A DNA stretch of 64,000 bases from Shinisaurus crocodilurus. Lineage: Eukaryota; Chordata; Lepidosauria; Squamata; Shinisauridae. Below are positions 1 through 10,855 of the stretch, one piece after another. How positions within the stretch are numbered: the first letter of the stretch is position 1; every line of letters starts with the position of its first letter. The stretch is from positions 2,728,001 through 2,792,000 of the forward strand of contig CM037878.1 of assembly GCA_021292165.1 (NCBI GenBank), given 5' to 3'. The translations under genes were made by a program, and so were the position numbers. The notes beneath the pieces were generated by a model. The model ran no database searches, had not been told where the DNA came from, and saw only the letters and a program-made list of their open reading frames with translations.

Positions 1-508
1 GAGCTGTCAAGTCAAAGCAAAGTTGCGAGTGATCTCAGCTGGTGACATTTCCCCCCTTCGCAGTGAAATCCTCAGGGTTTCACGTTCCCCCTCCCTATAG
101 GTCCCAGTGCCCCCAACTTTTCCACCCATTCCGAAGACTCGAGGTGGTCAAGAAGGTGGAAAAGTGTACCCACCCCCTTTTTCATGAACACTTGCTTTTG
201 ACAGCTGTCAGAAGTAGGGATTTCTTTGAAAACAGGGATTTAGGCAGGACTAGACGTGGTCATTTGGACAGGGATTGTCGTATGAACCAGGTCAATTTGA
301 AACTGACTTGTTGGTTTCAAATCTTCCCATGAGCTTTGCTGACCTCACTGATTTTCAACTGTCCCCACAGACTCCAAGGGTTTTTTCTCCGCTTCATGGT
401 GTTGTGTGAATGGGTGCACAAGCCTTATCCACCCGCTGCCGCACGAGCACTTCCATTGCCGTGGTTGGATACCTGCAAACAAAACTAAATAGAGAGCACG
501 AGAGCTAG
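1..508. other. Unannotated intronic DNA
   Basis: No repeat family, exon or RNA gene recognised. Inferred to lie in the FGF12 intron before the exon at 27052. Confidence 0.4.
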
Positions 509-728
509 CCTGGTTGGATCAGAACAGAGGTCCGTCTTGTCTGGCGTTGTGTTTCCAAAATGGCCAACCAGACGCCCCTGGGAAGCTCCGCAACGGGGCC
601 TGAAGCTGACTGGTGACCTCCCCCTGTTCTTTGCCTCCAGCCTCAGGTATTCAGGGGTAGGCTAATACCTGTCGATAGACTCTTCCTCCTCCACCACCAT
701 CAGAAATGTGTCTAATCCCCTTTTAGAC
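509..728 (-). mobile_element. CR1-C-like LINE 3' fragment (old)
   Basis: Reads on + TGGTTGGATCAGAACAGAGG ... CTAATCCCCTTTTAG, a diverged reverse-strand match to the CR1-C family seen at 6291-6690. Confidence 0.5.
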
Positions 729-1173
729 GAAAGCTACTTGCACTTCATGAATAAGAGAAGAAAAGAAGCACTTTCCAGCAGTATTGGCTGCTTTTCTCAA
801 GGACACTGTTTACTGCTCTGTGGCTGCGGGAGGCAATCTAATCATCCAGTTGCAGAACCGCTATGTGGAGAGCAGGCATATGGTGTGGAGGTAGTGAGAG
901 GTGCACTGCTGTTTCCAGGGCTCCAAAAAATATCCCCTGTAACATCTGAGATGCAAAGATCTCAGGGGCTGAAAGTCAGCTTTCAGAATGTGAAAACAGG
1001 GAGAAACTGCAGCCTTTTCTAGGGGTAGATGGGACTCGTATCTCCTGGCCCCCACCCGTGCTGGTGGCTCCTTTCAGGAAGGAGATCTAGGAGGGAAGCT
1101 TACAAGTTTTAGATCAAGGCAACCCAGAATAGATGTTGCTGAGGTCGCACCTGCCATGCACAGCCAAGAGCAT

Positions 1174-1500
1174 GGAATCATAGAATCATAGAAAAGTAGA
1201 GTTGGAAGGGGCCTACAAGGCCATCGAGTCCAATCCCCTGCTCAATGCAGGAATCCAGGTCAAAGCATCCCTGACAGATGTCTGTCCAGCTGCACCTTGA
1301 ATGCCTCCAGAGTGGGAGAGCCCACCACCTCCCTAGGTAGTTGATTCCATTGTCTTATTGCTCTGACAGTCAGGAAATTTTTCCTGATGTTTAGGTGGAA
1401 TCTAGGTTCCTGTAACTTGAGCCCATTATTCCGTGTCCTGCAAACTGGGATGATCGAGAAGAGATCCTGGCCCTCCTCTGTGTGACATCCCTTCTGTTGT
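1174..1500 (-). mobile_element. CR1 LINE 3' end
   Basis: Begins on + with ATCATAGAATCATAGAAAAG, includes the 3' UTR and the last part of the RT C-terminus ([19 protein letters not shown]), and ends near 1500. Confidence 0.9.
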
Positions 1501-1629
1501 GGGGGTCCCTTCCCGCATGATTGGCATCCTCCTGGTTGGAGGAAAGCCATGTAATTGGTCCCATCCGTGCGGTGGCATTATGCCCATATGCACTTCTCTG
1601 CACTGCACGTTGTAGGAACATCTCTCATA

Positions 1630-1838
1630 CTTAGGAACATCAGAAGCTGCCTTATCCTGAGTCAGACCCCCACCCCCCTTGGTCCATCTAGTCCAGTATT
1701 GTCGACACTGACTGGCAGCCATGACTCTCCAGGGTTTCAGGCAGGAGTTTTTCCAGTCTTACCTGGAGATGCTGCCAGGGATTGAACCCAGGACCTTTTG
1801 CATGCGAACCCGGTGTTCTTTCACTGAGCTACAGCCCA
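1630..1838 (-). mobile_element. SINE-B (tRNA-like head GGCTGTAGCTCAGTG)
   Basis: Reads on + AGGAACATCAGAAGCTGCCT ... CCAGGGATTGAACCCAGGAC ... CACTGAGCTACAGCCC. On - this gives an Ala-tRNA-like head with box A and box B (GGTTCAATCCCTGG). Confidence 0.83.
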
Positions 1839-2094
1839 GCTTCTGGCTGTGCATGTGAAGGCTACCCTAGGATCATGACTCTCCAGGCATCTTGTTTTCC
1901 CACACAGAAAATAACGGAAGGTTCAGCCCCTCCAGGAGCTTTCCCTGACCAAATTGAAATGAGGCTTGTGCAGGAGAACTTCCTGTGGGTTTGGTACAAT
2001 GAATAAGCAGGCCCGTTTCTCTTTCTCCGGTGGTTTCCAATAAAGAGGGTGCCGCTTGCATGCAAGCTCTTTCGGTGTGCGCTTCCTTCCTGGG

Positions 2095-2310
2095 TTTGGT
2101 TAAGACACACGCACGAAACTGCCTTGTACAGGGTCAAATTACCGTTCTGTCTTTCTCGGACCCATCTACTCCAGTCGGTGGGGATTCTCCAAGACCTGAG
2201 GCAGAATGAGACCTCTCCCAGGCCTGCTTCTGAGATGCTTTGCCCCCGGAGATTGGACTGAGCACCTGTTGCCACTGAGCGATGGTCCCTCTGCCATTGG
2301 TCCATCCAGC
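2095..2310 (-). mobile_element. SINE-B-like old fragment
   Basis: Weak similarity in order (GACCCATCTACTCCAGTCGG, CCACTGAGCGATGGTCCCTC) to the SINE-B family. Confidence 0.35.
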
Positions 2311-2329
2311 CCAGAGCTATTTACTCTGA

Positions 2330-2660
2330 TCGGCCTAGGAACAGAGGAAGCGGCCCTATCCTGAGTCAGGCCCCTCTTGGTCCATCTAGCTTAGTATTGT
2401 CAACACTAGCTGGCAGCAGCGGCTCTCCAGGGTTCCAGGCAGGATTCTTTACCAGCCCTGCCTGGAGATGCAGCTGGACAGACATCTGTCAGAGATGCTT
2501 TGACCTAGATTCCTGCATTGAGCAGGGGGTTGGACTCGATGGCCTTGTAGGCCCCTTCCAACTCGACTTTTCTATGATTCTATGCTGCTGGGGATTGAAC
2601 CTGCGACCTGCACGCAAAGCATCTGCTCTCCCACTGAGATACGGTCCTTCCCAAGGTCTC
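2330..2660 (-). mobile_element. SINE-B split by a CR1 tail
   Basis: Left part to 2470 (TTGGTCCATCTAGCTTAGTA, CCTGGAGATG), right part from 2585 (CTGCTGGGGATTGAACCTGC, CCCACTGAGATACGG). Confidence 0.78.
2471..2584 (+). mobile_element. CR1 3' tail nested in a SINE-B copy
   Basis: 114-bp 5'-truncated CR1 ending TTCTATGATTCTATG. The SINE-B sequence is interrupted at 2470 and resumes at 2585. Confidence 0.85.
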
Positions 2661-2779
2661 GGGTGGGTCTTTCCTACCTGAGATCCTTTTTAACTGGACA
2701 TGCAACTGGGGACTGAAACTGGCACCTTCTGCAGGCACACTCTGTGCTTGACCATTTATTTCCTTCCTTCCTTACAACA

Positions 2780-3410
2780 TTCATATACTACTGCTCCACA
2801 TCCAAACAGATTCCAGAGCAGTGACCGATAAAAGAAATAAAACACGATATTAGAAGTTTTTAAAAAAACAGAATACAGTAATACCTTGGATTGCAAGTAA
2901 CTTGGTCTGAGAGCGTTTTGCAAGACAAGCAAAATTTTAAAAAAATTGACTTGATAAACGAGCAAGGTCTTGCAAGTAGGGATGTAACCACTTGCCTTGA
3001 GCAGGCGTAGCGGGCCGAAATCGGCCCCGCTGACGCCCGCCAGAGACTCGCTTTGATATAAGAGTGTTTTGGATTACAAGCACGTTTCCGGAACGAATTA
3101 TGCTCTCAATCCAAGGTATTACCGTACCAATAAAACCATGGCTGGTCAGTCGAGGAAGACTTATTGAAATAAATATGTCTTCGGCAGTCTCCGAAAACCA
3201 CACAATGCTGGTACCTGCCTGAGCTCCAGAGGCAGGGAGCGCCATAGGAAAGGAGCCACCACACTGAAGGCCCTTCTCCGGGTGGGCTGCAGCCAGGCCA
3301 CAGGGCCATGTGGAACCACCAGGAGCATCCCATCCGATGACCTCAGTGACCAGGCAGGGTGATAAGACCATTACTTTGTCAGACCGTTGACCACTGAGCC
3401 TCAAACGGAT
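2780..3410 (-). mobile_element. L2-type LINE 3' fragment (split by a Tigger-like MITE)
   Basis: Similar in order to 42240-42950: an AT-rich tail region, ACCATGGCTGGTCAGTCGAG, then a GCCAGGCCACAGGGCCATGT region. Interrupted at 2876-3124 by a DNA transposon. Confidence 0.6.
2876..3124. mobile_element. Tigger-like (Tc1/mariner) MITE
   Basis: Left end CAGTAATACCTTGGATTGCA, right end CAATCCAAGGTATTACCG, TA dinucleotides on both sides (2874-2875, 3125-3126). 249 bp, no transposase. It lies in an L2 fragment whose uninterrupted relative is at about 42362. Confidence 0.78.
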
Positions 3411-5755
3411 GCCCACAGCTAGGCCAAATAAGCCCCCGTGGTCTGGGCAGAATGTCGGTAAGATCTGGAGTCATTCTAGGATCCAGTGTGGAACTCCTCG
3501 TGAAGCACCGCTCTTTGAGTCGTGCAGGGTGGGTTGACTGGTTCCAGGCAGCCCCTGACATATTTCAGTGTTTTATATGCCGGCTGCTGATTCAGGTGTC
3601 TTCCTTCCTGGAGGAGGACGTGAGCTGTTTGCCTGACTTGATAGCTTTGTGGGCTGTGCTTTAAATTATACATGCTTAACAGTTTTCGAGTTGGGGGAGG
3701 CCCTCCGATTGGGTCGGGAGCACGTGCATGCAATTTCATTTGCACGCCTAGCCGAAAGAGAGCATCTGATCCTTCCCATTATAGTTGCTCTGCTTTTCCT
3801 TGTTTTGGAGAGCTGATGCCAAATGAAACTGCTCTGTCGGAGGCATGTGCGTGAGGACACACACAGTGCTGCTGCATACATGTGAGCATGTGTGGTGCCT
3901 CCCGTAGGTCAGACAGAGACCAGCCGGGCCGGAGTGTGTTTGGGGCGGGGCCCGGCTACGTGCAGCCTGACCCAGCTGGGCAGCCTTACCAATCAGCGCC
4001 TACTCAAAAGGCAGGTCCCAAACACACTCAGAGGCTGGAAGCAATTGTTTGTTGCTACAGCTGCAGCCAGACACTCCTGACATTCCCGACCTCAGACTTG
4101 TACCTTTGAACCTGGAACGACCCTGACCACGACTTTGCCTGATCCCAAAGTGGTTTACGTTTGCTCTGTTTTGGACTGATATATTTTGGCTTCGACCTCG
4201 GACTGTGATAACGACTATGGCTATTCTTGGAACTGGACGGATTTACGACAGCATGAGACCATGCTCACATGAGTGGGCAAATGAACATTACTGCCTTGTT
4301 CAGAATTAAGGTGGATTAGTACATCTGCCTTTTCCATGGCACGGAGCCTCAAGTATTGTTGGATATTTGTGTGACCCCTGGACGTATGAATATTTGCAAC
4401 GGGTTAGACAGGGTACATCCAGAGCATATCTCCTCCAAATCAAGTTCTCATAATCTTTTCCAAGAGGATAGACTTGAGATACTAGGACGGCCTTCCCCGA
4501 CCTGGTGCCCTCCAGATGTGTTGGACTGCTTGGCAGCATGGCATGATGGAAGTTGTGGTCTGTCCTATTGTGTGGCTCCGTGAGGCTGATGAGGAAAGTG
4601 GGTACCATCTGATGGCAGTCGGGTCAAGGCAGGAGGAAAGTAGGACCTTGGATAGCTCCTCTTGGCTGGAGCTCTCTCCTACTAGAACAATAGGAGGATG
4701 TTGTCTCAGCAGGGAGCCAAAGCCAACTGAAGCCTTACCTTGGCTGGCAAGACCTGTAGTGTGGACAGCTCAGGAATATTGATTGTACCCTCAGTGAGCA
4801 CTACTTCTCCAGCCAAGTAGGACCTGATTTCTCCTGGAGAAGCTTGGAACCTCTGGTGTCAGATATGCTTTAACTTCCTAAAATGTGGTTATTGCATGCC
4901 AGTGTGTTTGTGGTTTGCCTCTAGATTGGAAAGGGAGAATAAACTGAAAACCTTGGGACACTACCCTGAGATTTGGGGGACCAAGGTCCTGTCCCTTACT
5001 CGTCCATTACTTTATGTGTCCCAGTAAATAATTTAAGCAAGTACAGCTGATGTCAGTATTTAAAATAAAACCAGGCGATCTGCAGCGTAAAGTAGATACA
5101 GTTTCATATACTAAGATCGCTTCATGCTGGCTTTACCAGTTGAAGCTGCTGAAGAAGTGCTGTGAAAGGATTTTTAGATTAGAATAGGCCTGTTTTAACT
5201 AGGTATTTTATTTGAAAACATCAGAATTGCTAGGCCAATGGTTCCATTGAGCACAGTGGCATCCTGTTTACAGAATCCAGAAATTAGCTCCAGATAAATT
5301 CTCAAGACATGGAAGATAATGGAAACTATATCCGCCCTTATTGTGGATTCCCAACACGGGGTATTCCAGCGCTTTGCTGCCTCTGAAAATGGAAGTTGTA
5401 CATTTGGCTGGGGCACCTCTCCCTCATTTATCAAAGCCTTTTAAAAAAGAAAGAAAAAGAAGTGAAAAGCCATTAACATCCTGTGGCAGTGAGTCTAACT
5501 ATGCTAGCTAAGAGCCCATTAAGCTTCTCAATGTACAGGCCCCAACTTATTTTTATAAGAAATGTGAGGCAGTCCCTGGATCATTTTATTTCTTTGTGGG
5601 CTCAGCCTCCCAGGAAGTTTCCCTGCACAAGCCCCACTGGAAACACTCCTTATTGACATGAACTCATCCATTTGCAAGGTGCTTTACAGAGAAGGAGCGC
5701 AGGTCAGCTGAGTTACGCATCATTTTACTCGAACAAAGCCTAAAGCAGCCTTCCC
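3411..5755. other. Mostly unique intronic DNA
   Basis: Apart from the half MITE at 4487-4575, no recognisable feature. Frames are short and do not resemble known proteins. Confidence 0.4.
4487..4575. mobile_element. Palindromic MITE (CCTTCCCCAACC family), half copy
   Basis: GGCCTTCCCCGACCTGGTGC and CTCCAGATGTGTTGGACTGC; the second arm is absent. Confidence 0.6.
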
Positions 5756-5815
5756 CAAGCCGGTGCCCCCAGATGTATCGGGACTACAACTCCCAGCATG
5801 GCTCGGGGAAGGCTG
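5756..5815. mobile_element. Palindromic MITE, shortened
   Basis: CAGCCTTCCCCAAGCCGGTG to CGGGGAAGGCTG, with the middle deleted; no matching target duplication. Confidence 0.7.
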
Positions 5816-5929
5816 TATTTAACATTCCCTGCATAGCCGTTGAGGACAATGCAGTCCAGGAATTAAATAAACAAAAACACCCAGGTCTTAAAATATGCTT
5901 GGAAAGAATAGGGTGGGAAAGTGAAGAGA

Positions 5930-6047
5930 GATCAGAATTCAGGCCCACTGGTCCATTTTGCTCAGTATTTTCTATGCTTTCTGGCAGCGGTTCTCCAGAG
6001 TTTCAGACGGGTTTCCCCCAGCCTTACCTGGAGATGCCAGGGATTAA
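5930..6047 (-). mobile_element. SINE-B fragment
   Basis: GGCCCACTGGTCCATTTTGC, CTGGCAGCGGTTCTCCAGAG, ACCTGGAGATGCCAGGGATT; the head is lost where a SINE-A begins. Confidence 0.7.
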
Positions 6048-6055
6048 GAACAGAA

Positions 6056-6290
6056 GAGCCAGTGTGGCGTAGTGGTGAGAGTGTTGGACTGGGACTCGGG
6101 AGATCCGGGTTCTAGTCCCCGCTCAGCCATGAAACCCACTGGGTGACTTTGGGCCAGTCACTGACTCTCGGCCTAACCTACCTCACAGGGTTGTTGTGAG
6201 GATAAAATGGAGAGGAGGAGGAGGATTATGTAAGCCGCCTTGAGTTCCTTGCAGGAAAAAAGGCGTGGTATAAATATAATAAATAAAAAT
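6056..6290 (+). mobile_element. SINE-A (tRNA-derived, L2-like tail)
   Basis: Head AGCCAGTGTGGCGTAGTGGT with a box A-like start and box B-like GGTTCTAGTCC. Conserved body (GGGTGACTTTGGGCCAGTCA), and a tail AAAAAGGCGTGGTATAAAT shared with L2, implying L2-driven mobilisation. Confidence 0.88.
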
Positions 6291-6690
6291 AAGAAGAGCC
6301 CTGCTGGATCAGACCAAGGGTCTAGTCCAGCATTCTGTTCACATAGTGGCCAACCAGGTGCCCCAGCAGGAATCCCCAGAACATCAGTGCAACAGCACCC
6401 TCCCACCCATGTTCCCCAGCAACTGGGGTACATGGGCATACCACCTCTGATACTGGAGGTAGCATATAGCCAATCAGGACTAGTAGCCATTGATAGCCTT
6501 CTCCTCCTCCAGGAATTTGTCCACTCCCCTTTTAAAGCCCTCCAAGTTGGTGGCCATCACTACATCTTGTAGAAGTGAATCCCACAGTTTAACTCTGCTC
6601 TGTGTGAAGAAGTCCTTCCTTTTGTCTGTCCTGAATCTGCCACCAGTCAGCTTAATGGGTTGATCCCGCAGGGTTCTAGTACTCTGAGGG
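6291..6690 (-). mobile_element. CR1-C-like LINE 3' end
   Basis: Starts AAGAGCCCTGCTGGATCAGA. The reverse strand encodes a CR1-like C-terminus (a DSLLQDVVMATNLEGFKRG-type stretch ending EEEKAINGY), so this is a second CR1 clade family with a different 3' UTR. It directly abuts a SINE-A. Confidence 0.75.
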
Positions 6691-6778
6691 ATGACTTTGC
6701 GCTGTTTAACAGGGACAGAAAATGTATGTCAAGAGGTCCCTTTGGCACTCTTACCAGCTTGAGAACATGCGCCAATTC

Positions 6779-6803
6779 CTCTCTCTCTCTCTCTCTCTCT
6801 CTC
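6779..6803. repeat. (CT)n microsatellite
   Basis: Uninterrupted CT run. Confidence 0.95.
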
Positions 6804-7200
6804 AAACACGTTTGTTGCACGGGGCTGTCATTTTTCTTGCTTTCCCACTCACACGCACGCCCAGTAAGTACAAATTCATTACCGCAGCTTTCCCTCAAAG
6901 GCTAAAAACGGAGCCAAAAAATCAATTCAGGTTTGCTGACAAAAAAGCATTATGCTAATGCTGACATTGAGGCAGCCGAAATGGGACTCCTCCTCGGCCT
7001 CTGCCTGAATGTTAATGTTTTTTACCTAATGCGCCTGTGCCACGCTTGCACTGAGCCCATGCGCACACCCCCAGAGTTAGGCTGAGGGCAGAGAAAGTTG
7101 GAAGGGAGCAAAGGCCCTCTGGGCTGGGCCTTCTACACACCAGCCCCGCTCTCCCCGGGAGAGCCACCCAATCAAGGCCACGTTGTGGTAACTCAAGCCA

Positions 7201-7202
<2 letters not shown>

Positions 7203-7233
<31 letters not shown>
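7203..7233. repeat. (AG)n microsatellite
   Basis: Uninterrupted AG run. Confidence 0.95.
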
Positions 7234-7235
<2 letters not shown>

Positions 7236-8069
7236 TGATGGCGCGTGAGTGACAGCAGAGCCCCGCGTGTGCTGGATGGGAGAATTATTAAAATCCTGTC
7301 TGTGCATAGAGGCCCATTATTCCACACACAGATCTCCAGATCTCACCCCCCTCTGCGCAGCGTGCAGCGTGTCGGTTTGCAGCTTGCCTGTAATCTGACT
7401 CCAGCCTCTAGCTTCCCCGGTTTGCAGACTAATCCAAGTGCCAAGGAAACACTCTGTAACACCACAGGTCTATTTCTACCTGTTTATTTACTTAGCAAGT
7501 AATATTCTACAGAGTATACATTTCCTAGTTACAGTCCATGTGCAGAGTACAATGCATAGCAAGCATTATTTCCAGTGGAGTAGGTTGAGCTTCACTCCAC
7601 TTTAGCAAAGACGTTACATTGTTGCAAAGTCCAGCAAGCAATAGCCAGAAGAGAGAAGGAATAGAGAAAGCAGTCCTGCTCTTCTCTAAAATGGCTTCAG
7701 ACAGAAAAAACAAGTTACCACGTCATCAGAACATACAAACCATGTGACTAGCTCATAATGTTCCCAGGGCCTAGCTTTCCCATGAGAAAGAACACGGGAA
7801 AGTAGAAAGACACAACACACTTGTTTACAGCCATTCTGTTCCTTTCCATGTGTAAACACTGTGCTACAGCTGGTCAATGTGATACATATCACAACAAGAG
7901 ATCCCCAGCAAAGGTGACCTAGGAGGACATTCCTTCCCAGGCCGAACCAGAGCATGAGTGAGAACCAGTTGCCGAGTCATCCTAAAAGAAAGGCTTGGTG
8001 CAGAGCTTGCAGAGGCTCAGGTCTGTGGGACAATCCTGGGCCGCTTGGTGGGCAAATCAGGTGCTCTGG

Positions 8070-8185
8070 GGTTTCCCAAATGGCCACGCCCCTTCTCTTG
8101 GTCCCACCCCCTTTCCCCCAACCACTGATCATTTGGTGGCTTCCCAGCTTTTGTGCAGCCCCCCCCCCCATTCTAGAAGGTTCCA
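8070..8185. mobile_element. hAT fragment (same family as 26461-26916)
   Basis: TGGCCACGCCCCTTCTCTTG and CATTTGGTGGCTTCCCAGCT match the interior of that family; no ends. Confidence 0.45.
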
Positions 8186-8803
8186 ATGCCGCTGCTAAGG
8201 CCTCATTACTGGAATTAAGTATGATTTTACTTGTTCACGTCGATGCTGCTTGCACCGGAAAATCCGCTTGTGGGTCTTGCCCCATGTTGCTCAGTGTGAA
8301 AGGTGGGTGGGTGCCAGTTGGCTCAGGTCTTGCACATGGAGAGGTGCATAAGTGCCAGTGATGCTGTCCACCGCCGATGCTTCTCTGGTTTTGCCATCAT
8401 CTATTATGGTGCGCTTGCAAAGATCTCGATTTGAATCCGGGAAGGTGGGAGTGACATAAGCGTCGCGGGGGATGAGTTTGGCACCTGTCCAAATAAGGCA
8501 ATGTCTCCTTCCCCAGCTGTTTGGAGGGGGCCGTTTCCTCCTGTCAGGCAAGAGAGAAAGGACCCTCAGCCGCTTCCACTGAGAAGTGTGGCAGGGAGGG
8601 GTGGTCTGCTGGTGATCTGGGAAGGCTGGGTCAGCCGGAGCAGTAGAGGAGTTAAGAGTGGGCTAGGAAGAGGCTGTTTTATGCTGATCCTGAAAATGTT
8701 TAGCATGAACTGGTGATTCCATGTTCATATAGCTGTGGGTGACATTAATCCCCAGTCAATCAGTGCTGCAGAGGGTCTCATGAACAACCCCATTGGTTTC
8801 GTG

Positions 8804-8820
8804 GTGTGTGTGTGTGTGTA
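8804..8820. repeat. (GT)n microsatellite
   Basis: Short GT run. Confidence 0.9.
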
Positions 8821-9234
8821 ACCTTGGGCCCATTGATGTGAATTAGAATGTCCTGTCACTCCTAAGCATGGAAAGGGTCAACACTTTGGTCCTTTTTTAA
8901 CCAGGGGTTAAAAAGAAGGTGGATTTGCAGTAGATCAGCAAGGATTTCTGACTCCCAGTTATTTCACAATAGCAGCAGCAAATTGACCCCCCCCCCCCCC
9001 GCTGAAATGAAGGCAGCTCAGGGTAAGCAGGAGTGGGGTTTTGTGTGGCGGGACCGTGAGCGTCGTTCCATTCTGGGACGCAAATGCCCCGAGCTCAGAA
9101 TGCGCTCGTTCCACGTGTGTGTCTCTTGCACCAGGCTCCAGCTGGTGGATTTGGGGTTCTCATCAAAAACAAAGTAGATCCTGCAAGCCTGAAGTCCACC
9201 CATTGCTGTTTTTAACCGTGTTAACTCTGAGTTT

Positions 9235-10037
9235 GAAATTTAATAGGGATAAATGAAATTTAATAGGGATAAATGCCAAGTGCTGCACCTAGGGAGAGGA
9301 AACCAAATGCAGAGTTACAGAATGGGGGACACTTGGCTCAACAATACTACAAGTGAGAAGGATCTTGGAATTGTGGTAGATCACAAACTGAATATGAGCC
9401 AGCAATGTGATGTGGCTGCAAAGAAGGCAAATGCAATTTTGGGCTGTATTAATAGAAGTATAGCTTCCAAATCGCGGGAAGTGATAATTCCCCTTTACTC
9501 GGCACTGGTCAGGCCTCATCTTGAGTACTGCGTCCAGTTCTGGGCACCTCACTTTAAGAAGGACATAGACAAACTGGAGAGGGTTCAGAGGAGGGCAACA
9601 AGGATGATAAAGGGACTGGAAACAAGGCCCTATGAGGAGAGACTGAAAGAAGTGGGCATGTTTAGCCTTCAGAAGAGGAGACTGAGGGGAGATATGATCG
9701 CACTCTTCCAGTACTTGAAGGGTTGTCACACAGAGGAGGGCCAGGATCTCTTCTCGTTCATCCCAGTTTGCAGGACACGGAATAATGGGCTCAAGTTACA
9801 GGAACCCAGATTCCACCTAAACATCAGGAAAAATTTCCTGACTGTCAGAGCAATAAGACAATGGAATCAACTACCTAGGGAGGTGGTGGGCTCTCCCAGT
9901 CTGGAGGCATTCAAGATGCAGCTGGACAGACATCTGTCAGGGATGCTTTGACCTGGATTCCTGCATCGAGCAGGGGGTTGGACTCGATGGCCTTGTAGGC
10001 CCCTTCCAACTCTACTTTTCTATGATTCTATGATTCT
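9235..10037 (+). mobile_element. CR1 LINE, 5'-truncated
   Basis: The frame 9253-9951 (232 codons) begins KFNRDKCQVLHLGRGNQ and runs to the CR1 C-terminus, then the 3' UTR and tail. The 5' end has a perfect 20-bp tandem duplication of GAAATTTAATAGGGATAAAT (9235-9254 and 9255-9274). Confidence 0.93.
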
Positions 10038-10855
10038 GTGAGTACTCGAAGGGCCGTAGTAGTCATCATACCCCGGTTTCATTTAGCTGAGAATCGCATA
10101 GAAGACCGTCTCGGTGTCCGGTGCCCGGCAGGTCTCTCGCTGCCCTGCTCAGAGGAGTTCTTGTGGAGCAGCCCAGCACTGCAAGGAAGAGTCACACTTG
10201 AAAGTGACCTTGGCTTCTTTTGGCTCCCTGCCAAAATACGCCCACCGACAATCCCACCCTGCAGTTTTGAACAATTCTGGATGCGAAGCCCCTTTCACCA
10301 CACGTTGAATTCTGCGCCATGTGCTGCTCCCTCGCCCCTCCGCCCCCAGCAAGATAAAAAGAGACTCGACGGGGAGATTGGAGGAGGAACTCCTCTATTT
10401 CTGGCCTGTTAAAATATAGCAGCTGAAGATCCGTCCCTAAACTGCGAAGGCTGGATATGAGAAGCCTGCGGAAGGAGCCAAATGCTGGTTCCAGCTCAGA
10501 GGGGGGGCTCGCCGCGCCTGGCATTTCGCAGGGCGGGGAGATTGCTTGACTGGCATCCTGAAAGGGCAGGCGGCAAAAGAGAGCCAATCGGACGAGAAAG
10601 CCTTTCCTGGGGCAGCAGATGGCAGCCCCCGTGCCCAAAGCCAGAGAATCGGCCTTTCATTTTGAAAACGATCCGTTCTGGCACTCCCGGCCTCTATGCC
10701 GTGATCCCCACAGTGTGGGCTGTGGCACTCTGGCGATGCTGCCAAGAGTAGCTTAGCGCATGAATAAAGGGGGGCCGTGAGCACAGCCTGCCCAGCAAGA
10801 CGACACTGGGGGTCTCGCCACAATACAGGGGTGAGTTCCCTCCATGGGGGCGACA
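10038..10855. other. GC-rich unique DNA
   Basis: Moderately GC-rich with several overlapping short frames on both strands (up to 148 codons), none with recognisable protein motifs. Confidence 0.4.

Larger units (their letters stand above)
6691..9234. other. Mostly unique intronic DNA with microsatellites
   Basis: Contains CT, AG and GT runs, poly-C runs (8161-8170, 8987-9000) and a hAT fragment. Bases 6895-7080 are low in repeats and could be conserved non-coding DNA, which needs alignment to decide. Confidence 0.4.

Noticed and set aside
6056..6125. A functional tRNA gene
   Set aside because: The tRNA-like head belongs to the SINE-A family, found about a dozen times here with SINE body and tail.
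9289..9729. 146-codon - strand frame (also at 55171-55611 and 59694-60134)
   Set aside because: Antisense shadow of the CR1 RT; conserved only because the CR1 copies are similar.
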